Positions 56,117 through 64,000 of a stretch of 64,000 nt of DNA are shown piece by piece. The position numbers and the translations under genes are program-made. The notes under the pieces are model-generated. The model saw nothing but the letters and a program-made list of their open reading frames with translations. It was not told the DNA's origin and did no database searches. The stretch's first letter is position 1, and each line of letters opens with the position of its first letter. The stretch is from Trifolium pratense (lineage: Eukaryota > Streptophyta > Magnoliopsida > Fabales > Fabaceae), in assembly GCF_020283565.1 (NCBI RefSeq), contig NC_060060.1:11036001-11100000 (forward strand), read 5' to 3'.

Positions 56117-56510
56117 AAGAGTGGATGGTAGTTTTTTTTATAGTTAGTAACCGGCCTACTGGACTGTCAAATCTAATTCGAGGATAGTTCTGACATCAAG
56201 TAATTTCAGCCTTTTCTGATCATAATTATGGATGATCAAACTATGATCTTCCCTATCAAATGCAACGTCAATTACCACTTAACCAATTAACTATTGATTC
56301 ATTAATTAAAACATGAGTTGTTGTCAATTGGCTAACATGGATTGTATAGTTGTTAGTTAGTACAAACAAAAAAAAAAGTAAACCAAATGTAACACCGGAT
56401 TACCATACGTAGTAACCGAAATGTTATTGTTAAAACTTGCACAATTTGGAGCATAATTTAATCCCATAATTTAATCCCACCACGATGCCTATCTATAGAG
56501 TCATAAATAA

Positions 56511-56662
56511 ATACTCAATCTGATTCTTATTATAAGAAAAAACTTACTTTTTAAATTCATAGAATGTTGAATGTATTTGAACCATATTATTAACTAGATA
56601 TATCCAACATTTTATAAATCTAAAAAGTAAACTTCTTATAATAAGTAACTGTGGAAGTATTC
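56511..56662. mobile_element. MITE with inverted arms
   Basis: Left arm TTCTTATTATAAGAAAAAAC... and right arm ...GTAAACTTCTTATAATAAGT are inverted complements over about 50 bp, with outer ATACT(C/T)-type ends. Confidence 0.65.
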
Positions 56663-56664
56663 TA

Positions 56665-56830
56665 TGGTTTAGTAAACAGTTTAAGACTAATTACGTGTAC
56701 ATGCACATCCAATTAGCCAAATCTAGAGACTAATCAGCAGATTATAAAAGCAGCCAGTAGACATCACAAGTTCTTCTCACTCTCTGCAATACAGCTTTGC
56801 ACATGTCAAATGTCAATGCTCACAATGCCT
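56665..56830 (+). promoter_or_regulatory. Upstream block of the STS14-like gene, source type of dispersed repeats
   Basis: Contains the complement of the block at 45165, 47650 and 55470: CTAATTACGTGTACATGCAC, AGTAGACATCACAAGTTCTT and ATGTCAATGCTC. It also has TATAAAAGCAGCC at about 56745. It lies 160-325 bp before the gene start. TATAAATA at 56913-56920 is the nearer TATA candidate. Confidence 0.55.
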
Positions 56831-56989
56831 TTTATTTGAATTGAAACATCACATTCAAGGACAAATTAGTAAATCCACTTCACCCTCTTAACATTTTCCT
56901 TAACCTCGCAAATATAAATAATCTCTTCATCCGTGACTCCAATTTTATTACTACATTACATTCTTATTTTTTGCAACAGATAAGGTCAC

Positions 56990-57550
56990 ATGAAAATGTT
57001 ACATTTTTTTCCTTTGTTTTCCCTAACAGCTCTAACCCTCTTCCTTGTCTCATCCACCGTCGCAAGACCAGCAACCACCACCACACCCGAGCCAACACCA
57101 CCACCACCACCACTACCATCTCCAGCTAAAGAGTACCTAGAATCTCACAACAAAGCAAGAGCTGAAGTAGGTGTTGAGCCACTTCAATGGAGCGAGAAGC
57201 TAGCAAAAGACACAAGCTTACTAGTCCGTTACCAAAGGAACAAAATGGGTTGCGATTTTGCTAACTTAACAGCAAGTAAATACGGGGGAAACCAGCTTTG
57301 GGCAGGTTCTGCGGCGGCTGTGACGCCGAGTAAAGCGGTGGAGGAATGGGTTAAGGAGAAAGATTTTTACATTCATGCTAATAATTCATGTGTTGGAAAT
57401 CATGAGTGTGGTGTTTATACGCAGGTTGTGTGGAAGAAATCGGTGGAGCTTGGTTGTGCTCAGGCGACATGTACGGTTAAGGAGAAAGCTAGTTTGACTA
57501 TTTGTTTCTATGATCCACCTGGTAATGTTATAGGGGAAACCCCATTTTGA
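56990..57550 (+). CDS. STS14-like CAP (PR-1-related) secreted protein
   Basis: A single exon of 186 residues. Hydrophobic signal peptide at about 1-25, then a Thr/Pro-rich linker (27-46) and a CAP domain (48-186). SHNKARAEVGVEPLQW opens the domain, SKYGGNQLWA and ECGVYTQVVWKKS, ELGCAQ are the family signatures, and it ends PPGNVIGETPF. All six CAP cysteines are present (88, 134, 140, 156, 161, 172). SKYGGNQLWA and CGVYTQ(I/V)VWKKS(I/V)ELGCAQ match the STS14 group of pistil/floral CAP proteins rather than classical PR-1. The metal-binding-type tetrad of PR-1 is changed at three sites (His, Glu and His to Asn, Gly and Val). It is probably secreted and functional. Confidence 0.92.
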   Translation: MKMLHFFPLFSLTALTLFLVSSTVARPATTTTPEPTPPPPPLPSPAKEYLESHNKARAEVGVEPLQWSEKLAKDTSLLVRYQRNKMGCDFANLTASKYGGNQLWAGSAAAVTPSKAVEEWVKEKDFYIHANNSCVGNHECGVYTQVVWKKSVELGCAQATCTVKEKASLTICFYDPPGNVIGETPF

Positions 57551-59006
57551 TCGATTACGATCGATCAAGGATCGTAAGACATAGTTCAATTGACATGAAC
57601 ATTTTCATTCGGGGTCTTGTACGTGTGCTTCTATGTGAGTTTTTTTGTCGTAATTGTCACTTTGTTTACAAAGTAAAAAATTATTTGTGATGATATGCTT
57701 TGTTTATTAATGAGATTATGTAAGTGTAATGCAACTTGTGGTAGAGAGATCAATATGTCATTTAATTAGTCAATGTCAAGCATGACATTAATTATATGAA
57801 ATTGGTCATGTAATAGACAAAATGTGTAATTGTTTATTATGATTGATATTGAGGTGGATCTTTCGTGCCACTTTTTGCAAATAAATTAAGTTTATAGATC
57901 AGAAAGATCGGATCCAAAATTATTATTTTTAAGAAAAATGTTAATGGTGTTTTAAGAACATTGTTTTGTATAAAAAAAATGTAATTACTTAAACAATAGT
58001 TTAATTAACTTGTGTTGGAACATTGAGCACATCAATGAATTTGAAATAAAATTCTTGAGTCTCACATCGGATAGTACAACATACTAGTATTTATATTTTT
58101 AAAAATATAAAAGTTAATGATAGACTCTATATATTATTATTAGCACGTTCTCTTTGTTGTGATATACATTGGCAGTTGCTATTTAATAGGAAAAATTCAA
58201 CTTAATAAAAAACACTATATAAGTGTTAAGTCTTTTGAAAGAAAAAGAAAAAAAGAAAAAGAGATTAACCTAGTTTAATAATAAGTGGAAGGAGTATGGC
58301 GACCGGCAATTACTTGTCCTTCAGTCCACTTCATCGTTGAACCAGCTATGGCCTTTGGTCATCATATTGGGTATTTTAATTTGACCAAAGAAGTGGGTTT
58401 GTTATCCAAGCAAAGATGTTGAGTTAAATTGATTGCTTATGAATATAATAAGGGCCTACTTGAAAGTGATCGAATAGAAAATTTATGTCTTGCAATTAAG
58501 CTTTAAAGATTAGATGATAGTTTTGAATGAGACATTGTCCAATGGTTGTTATTGGTAATATTAAGAAACATTAGCAAGAAAATGATTTATCCCCCCAAAA
58601 AAAGAAGAAAATGATTTAAAGGCTATGATTGGTTAATACAATTAGGGTTAGGATTAGTGGTAGCTAGGAGAACTATTTAGGATTTAGATAGATAGATAGA
58701 TAAATAGTGTAGGTTGGAAAAGAGAAACTCTTTCATGGTCACAAGAATTTAGTTACAATCACATGTTTAAAAATAGATAGTAGAAATATAAATGAATTAA
58801 ATAGTCATATTTTAAATATAATTAAATGATAATAAGTAATTGTAATTATTTATTGGAAATGATCACCTAATTCACATCCATACATGTGATGCTTATAAAA
58901 AAAAAAAAAAAAACATCCATACATGTGGGGTGACTAAATCCAAATCTAAGCAACTCAATGTTGCTGTCTAAGCAACTAAATGCAAATAATCCTTATAAAT
59001 ATTTAC
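57551..59006. other. Intergenic between STS14-like and NPF3 genes
   Basis: No gene supported. It holds a short GATA repeat (58685-58705), a poly(A) run at about 58898-58913, and a GTCTCACATCGGATAG motif (about 58060) common in dispersed legume repeats. Confidence 0.5.
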
Positions 59007-61644
59007 CTAAACATTATTACTAAGCTCAATGTTGTTGTCTTCTGAAATGTTATTCTCCTCATGATGGTTCTGAATTTGCCTGTAAGTGTACATTTTAGCA
59101 CAAATCAAGTAGTAAATGAGATTAATAACCTGCATGATTGTGATTAGCCAGTAAAAGTATTCTAGCTTTCCCTTATTAAGGTTATTATCAGGAAGCCAAT
59201 TTTCACCATTAGACCCTGCAGAAAACTTGTGAACCAAGGTAACCATAAGTGTACTAACATAGTTCCCAATAGAAATTGAAATCCAATAAAATGCCATTGC
59301 AGTACTTGTCAAACTCTCCGGAGCTTCGCCGTTGAAAAACTCTATATGCCCAATTGACATAAAAGCTTCAGCCATTCCATAAAGGCAATATTGTGGCAGA
59401 AGCCAAAAAACTGACATTGGGATTATTTCGTTCGAGTGTTCAATGAGTCCATGTTCCATAGCTATCTTTTTTCGTTTCATTTCAATGAATCCAGCAACTA
59501 AAGTAGGGAAAATTGATATCACTAATCCAATCGCCATTCTACAAAGGACGCTTATACCACGGTCGAGTTTAGTGAATCTACGGGACACAGGGATTAAGAC
59601 ACGGTCGTAGAGAGCAGTGGTGATGAGCATGGCTAGGAGGGTGAATACATACATGGACCCTGCAGGAATTTGGAAGGATTTGGTTAGATGTCTGTCCATA
59701 GTTTTGCCTTGTTGGAGGGAGAATGTGTTTATTTGGGAATATGCTGTGATTAGAAGTATTCCAGATGCCCATATTGGTCCCATTCTGATTATTGATTTTA
59801 ATTCTTCTACTCTATGAACTGTGCATAGTCTCCATAAGTCTGGTGTTTTGGTATTATCTTCCTCTGTCACTGTTGCTGCCTTGTCCAAGAATCTGTATTA
59901 TCATTAGAAAAAGTCAATAAGTAGAGTGTGTGGAGTCTGAACCTCGATTCCTGCCTATATAATATGATGTCCCTAGCAATCGAACAAGCTCACGTGAACA
60001 AAATTCGGCTTTTTCTAGATTACCTTTTAAAGAATTAATTAGTTAATAAATAAATGTACTTACTTAAATTGATCGGAATGAAGCAGCTTCCCTTTCAAAG
60101 TAATAGAAGCATCAATCTCATCATTTTGGTATAACATTTTAGAATCAGACACTTCTGGTATCTTCCTCTTACGAAAAGCAGCAACACACACTCTTACAAG
60201 TCCAGTAAACGGGCTTTTTTTCGGGTTCAAATGCCGGTAAAGTGGATATCCGCCGATGAAAGTAATAATTGAGAGAAACATAGCTATTGTAGGAATTCCT
60301 AGGCCCCATCCCCATCCAACATTGTCTTGAATATAAACAAGAACAGTCACAGACACAAGCATTGCTACTCCGGTCACAAAATAGTACCAATTATAATAAT
60401 TCCAAGACTTTGTTTTTTGCTTTGAATCCAAATCATCGAATTGATCGGCTCCAAATGCAACAGCGCAGGGTCGGATTCCACCCGACCCTATTGCTCCAAA
60501 TAGAAGTGATAAGTAGAGAACTATCAGCTGTCCTGAATTAGCTACTTGGCATACCGCTTCCCCTTTACATGGAGGTGGTCTTAATTTAGGAATGATTGCT
60601 GACAAGGTTAAACTAATCATACCCTGAATTTTTAAAAATCACAAATTGCCATAATCAGTATAATAGAAAAATATAATGGACAAGTGATGTCAAATATGTC
60701 AATATAGTTGTTAATAGAACAAGATTGTCAGACTCGCGAGTCTACTCAAACTCGTAAAGGGTACATAGACTCGTAGACTTGTACTAGTCTATGAAAAATT
60801 AAAAATGATTTTCCATGCACGCACGCACGCAAACGCACTCGCACGCGCGCGCGCACACAAACATGTAAATTACTCATAAATACAAACTTGTTAACAAAAA
60901 AATTCTATAACAAAACAAAAAACAATTCAGAATTAAACTTTGACTATGAGAAAATAGAAAATTACTATTAGGTAGATAGTGGAAGCAACAGTAATAGTCA
61001 TGAATTTTCCAGCAAAAGAATCAGAAATGATGGCACCAAGCAATGGAGTCAAGCTTGCAGTTCCAGCAAAGTTAGTGATCGTAGTAGCAGCTTTGGTTAA
61101 TGGCATGTGTAGCTCTGTTGTTAAGTAGTTTATCATGTTCGTAGCGATACCCACCACAGCTAATTTCTCACAAACATCACTGGCTGTAAATTAACAACAA
61201 AAGCTTAATTAATTAATTAATTAATTAATTATTTAATTTTAAAACCATTATTCAAAATTTTCAAATTTTGCAATTGTTGCGACGATTGCAATATTTTGTT
61301 TACGAAACATAAATGTTATGGTAAAATGCGAGCAAATATAGCTGCAAATGAAGTTGTGACACCGTCATAAAAGTTTATAAAAATATTATAAAGTTATATA
61401 TACATTGAATTTAATAAAACTATGATCACAAACAAAATTTTGTTGGGACTATAATATAAAAATATAACTTTTACTAAAAATCACGGTGACTAAGTAATTG
61501 TGTGACAATTTTATCGTAAATTCAAACATTAACTTAAAAGATTTTGTTTTGAAGCTTACCAAAGATAAAGGGCAATGTAATAATCCCTCCTTTTTTCCTT
61601 CCAGTAAGATTAGCATTCTTCTTCTTTTCAAAACCGTCATTCAT
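59007..61644 (-). CDS. NPF3-type (NRT1/PTR family) transporter, four exons
   Basis: Minus-strand exons 61644-61560, 61183-60966, 60623-60064 and 59892-59007 give 582 residues. All introns are GT/AG and keep the frame. The protein starts MNDGFEKKKNANLTGRKKGG and is a 12-span major-facilitator proton-coupled transporter. LTTELHMPLTKAATTITNFA, PLLGAIISDSFAGKF, GSGGIRPCAVAFGADQFDD, YYNWYYF, FLDKAATVTEEDN, MSIGHIEFF and SIGNYVSTLMVTLVHKFSA follow in order. It resembles NPF3.1 closely along its length; NPF3 members transport gibberellins and nitrate or nitrite. The ExxE(K/R) proton-coupling motif in the first span reads SDVCEK, with Asp for the first Glu. Introns 2 and 3 carry repeat insertions. 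No break is seen. Confidence 0.92.
59925..60000 (-). mobile_element. SINE remnant in NPF3 intron 3
   Basis: The complement reads GTGAGCTTGTTCGATTGC, ATCATATTATATAGGCAGG and AATCGAGGTTCAGACTCC, the worn order of the window's SINE family. Confidence 0.55.
60817..60903. repeat. CA/CG-rich repeat in NPF3 intron 2
   Basis: Alternating purine-pyrimidine tract (GCACGCACGCACGCAAACGC, CGCGCGCGCGCACAC) followed by ACATGTAAATTACTCATAAA and ACAAACTTGTTAACAAAAA. The same block lies upstream of the gene at 61768-61853. The tract could adopt Z-DNA. Confidence 0.85.
61206..61240. repeat. (TTAA)n run in NPF3 intron 1
   Basis: About seven AATT/TTAA units. Confidence 0.9.
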
Positions 61645-61767
61645 TTTGGAGAGCTATATATCACGGAAACCAGTTATAAGCAATGATGGTAATATCCAAA
61701 AAAAAAAAAAAAAATCATAAATTTGATACAGGGATGAGTAAGTATAGGACTATATATTTTTTAATAT

Positions 61768-61853
61768 CGCACGCACGCACGCAAACGCACTCGCACGCAA
61801 ACGCGCACACAAACATGTAAATTACTCATAAATACAAACTTGTTAACAAAAAA
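61768..61853. repeat. Second copy of NPF3 intron repeat, upstream of the gene
   Basis: CGCACGCACGCACGCAAACG, TCGCACGCAAACGCGCACAC, then an exact match to ACATGTAAATTACTCATAAA and ACAAACTTGTTAACAAAAAA. It lies about 125-210 bp upstream of the start codon. Confidence 0.85.
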
Positions 61854-61859
61854 TAGTTT

Positions 61860-62380
61860 CATATCAGTGTCCAATAGAATGTTATGATATATCTCTGACA
61901 ACAAAAAAAAAATTAAAAAAAATTTGACAGAAAAAAAAACTTTTATATATAAGTGAGATTTATTTATTTTTATTAAATCTGTTGCAGCCGTTTTTTTGTA
62001 AAAAAAGAGTTGTCACAAATTTTAATTTATTCATCAAAATTTTTTGAAAAAGACATTTAAAAAATAAAAATTATTGAATCAGAACAAAAAATCGGATTTA
62101 GAAATTAGTTACGAGTAAGAAAAAATTTATTTTTTTACATACGAGAATAGAAGGTGTTAACACTCTGTTGTTCGTTGCGGAAACGATTGTCTCCTAATTA
62201 ATGGAATAGCAATTATAATATTGTTAACTAATTAATTGCATGTCAATATAGCCGATCTTTATAGTAAAGAAAAAAAAAAAGTCATACTTGATGTGTTTGT
62301 TCTTTAGTTTAAAAGGTTATAATTATTGTTTAAACTAAAACAAAAAAGTCAATGCTTACACTATATCTATTAGAGCAACA
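61860..62380. other. Upstream of NPF3, AT-rich
   Basis: No gene or clear promoter element identified. Confidence 0.45.
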
Positions 62381-62384
62381 ACGA

Positions 62385-62482
62385 TATACTCACCTTTAAA
62401 GTGAATAAGTGAAGTGTCCGAAATTCGAATCTCAGCTTCTACACACATAGTACGATGTCCCTGAGTTAAATCTCATGCGGAC
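62385..62482 (-). mobile_element. tRNA-derived SINE, minus strand
   Basis: Complement: GCATGAGATTTAACTCAGGG, GTACTATGTGTGTAGAAGC, box B GAGATTCGAATTTCGG and CACTTCACTTATTCACTTTA. Confidence 0.65.
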
Positions 62483-63360
62483 TACATATTCACATTTCTA
62501 AATACAAGGTAAATGTAACAAGGCAAAACTATTGAGATTAGAAAGTTAAAGTGGTAAGACTCAAGAAGAAGGAACAGCGTACCGTGTTTCTTGTTCTCTG
62601 TTTTTTCCCCCAAGTTTTTGTGTCCAATTTTCATTACTTAGACTCGTTTATATACTTTCATATTAGGGTTTTAATCATTACTTATATAAATCAATTAAAT
62701 CATTTTCCTATAAAAACTTGCCTTATTAAAAGCAATTACATCAATTTAGAAAATTATTGCACAAGAAACAAAACAAAAACAATCAAATTCATTCGAAGTC
62801 AAAGATTTCCTTTTTAATTATTTTATTTGATGGAATTTCTTTTTTAATTATAAAAATTGTAACTACTGATTTTATTATATTTAATTAATATTATTATCAT
62901 ATTTTTATACATGGTATATTTTCTTTGAAGATTGAAGCATATATATTGTATCTTTACACTAGACATAATACAAAATTATATTTTAAAATTAAATTAGTAT
63001 AAATCTTGAAATTTTATTTTTCTACGTTCAAAATTAAATTTTTGAAATTTTAAAACCTATAAATAATTTATATTAAACATCCATTCATATACTTGGACAA
63101 TTTTCTTTCCCGTTATCCTATGAATATTAGAATATAAAATATTTATTGTATAAATTGTATAAATTATTAGTATTTTTAGTTAGAAAATAATTAGGTCAAC
63201 TCAATAATACTCGTTACTAATAATTCTCTACCTAAATATAGAATATACTAATAATTTTGTCTCCCATATCTTTACACTAGACATTAATACAAAATTATAT
63301 TTTAAAATTAAATATGTTCTCATGTTTCCTTTCATCCAACTAAATAAAATTAATAAATAT
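62483..63360. other. Intergenic, AT-rich
   Basis: No gene supported. About 62960-63010 and 63265-63315 share a direct repeat (CTTTACACTAGACAT then AATACAAAATTATATTTTAA and AATTAAA). Confidence 0.5.
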
Positions 63361-63365
63361 TTTTC

Positions 63366-63495
63366 TTGTGAATTTAACTCAATTGGTAAGGGACGTCACA
63401 TTTTATATGCAGGAGTCAGGGTTTGAACCCTAGACATTTCACTTATCCAATTTAAAATGTGGAATTTCTAACCACGGGACTATTTAACCAAAAAT
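63366..63495 (+). mobile_element. tRNA-derived SINE
   Basis: Box A-like TTAACTCAATTGGTAAGG, ATTTTATATGCAGGAGTCAG, box B GGTTTGAACCCTAG, CACTTATCCA and a TTAACCAAAAA tail. An 11-bp direct repeat TAATAAATATT flanks it (about 63350 and 63500), a likely target-site duplication. It is the second-best preserved copy in the window. Confidence 0.8.
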
Positions 63496-63499
63496 AAAT

Positions 63500-63768
63500 A
63501 ATAAATATTCAACAAAAATAATAAAATGAGTAGAGTACATTGTCTTCACCTAGATGAATTTATAAGCCACTATGTATGGTATAATGATGAAATATTTGAG
63601 TAGTAAGCATAAAGTCCTAGATTCAATTCTCATTGACAACATCGTAAACCTGAAGTTTTTTGGTTTACAATGTACATTATAAACCTAGATGAATTTATAT
63701 TATTTTTTTGTTTTCTTTTTATTTTTTGGTAGAAATTGTTTTCTTATATAATACTTAGCCACATGATT

Positions 63769-63810
<42 letters not shown>

Positions 63811-64000
63811 GGCCACGTTAATATTCATATTCACTATGTCGATTGCCAAAGAATTAATGGTAGCCGGTCCAAAGCCTCACTGTGTCTCCAAGGGAAGCTA
63901 CAAGTTGAGTTTCAAAAAAAATAAAAAGAAATTTGGCTGCATGCAGTTTGAGAGAACATGGTTGTTCAATAAGATCAAATGATTTAAATTTTAATGTTTG
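63500..64000. other. Window end, no gene
   Basis: Contains a 37-bp poly(A) run (63772-63808) and a small inverted pair ATTGTAAACC... near 63645-63685. The following stretch (63810-63925) was not recognised. Confidence 0.45.

Overview
The window is nuclear DNA of a flowering plant, most likely a papilionoid legume close to Medicago. It is AT-rich, has intron-containing genes, and is full of Ty1-copia retrotransposons, MITEs, tRNA-derived SINEs and a TRIM. Its LRR receptor kinase, PPR, CASP-like, PADRE (DUF4228), CAP and NPF proteins are typical plant families. The legume placement is an inference from recognised protein and repeat styles; no search was run.

Layout. (1) 1-10.3 kb: an LRR receptor-kinase gene broken by an apparent inversion. 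Its inverted kinase half was later split by a young 8.3-kb copia element with a perfect AAGAT target-site duplication. An older copia remnant lies at the far breakpoint. (2) 10.6-18 kb: a promoter-like site II/telo-box/TATA cluster with a possible box C/D snoRNA, a LINE fragment, a three-exon CASP-like gene (CASPL5C type, 153 aa) and an intronless E-class PPR gene. (3) 18-30.5 kb: gene-poor, with a 1.07-kb hAT-type non-autonomous element (8-bp TSD), a long ATT microsatellite, foldback MITEs and several SINE remnants. (4) 30.6-44 kb: two small PADRE/DUF4228 genes about 13 kb apart. Between them lie a plastid 23S rRNA insert, a TRIM and a second, apparently intact copia element (177-bp LTRs, AATTC TSD, separate gag and pol ORFs). 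(5) 44-57.5 kb: a decayed, shuffled duplication array. It holds two copies of a highly divergent histone H2B-like gene on the minus strand, two PR-1 fragments, several copies of a promoter-derived block, and one intact STS14-like CAP gene. A small three-exon acidic gene lies between the two copies. (6) 59-61.6 kb: a four-exon NPF3-type (NRT1/PTR) transporter on the minus strand, followed by gene-poor sequence.

The intact protein genes are CASPL5C-like (membrane), PPR (probably organellar RNA), two PADRE proteins, STS14-like CAP (secreted) and NPF3 (gibberellin/nitrate-type transport). They form no pathway together. The most unusual content is the H2B-like pair, the RLK inversion, and the contrast between a young but broken copia element and an older-looking intact one.
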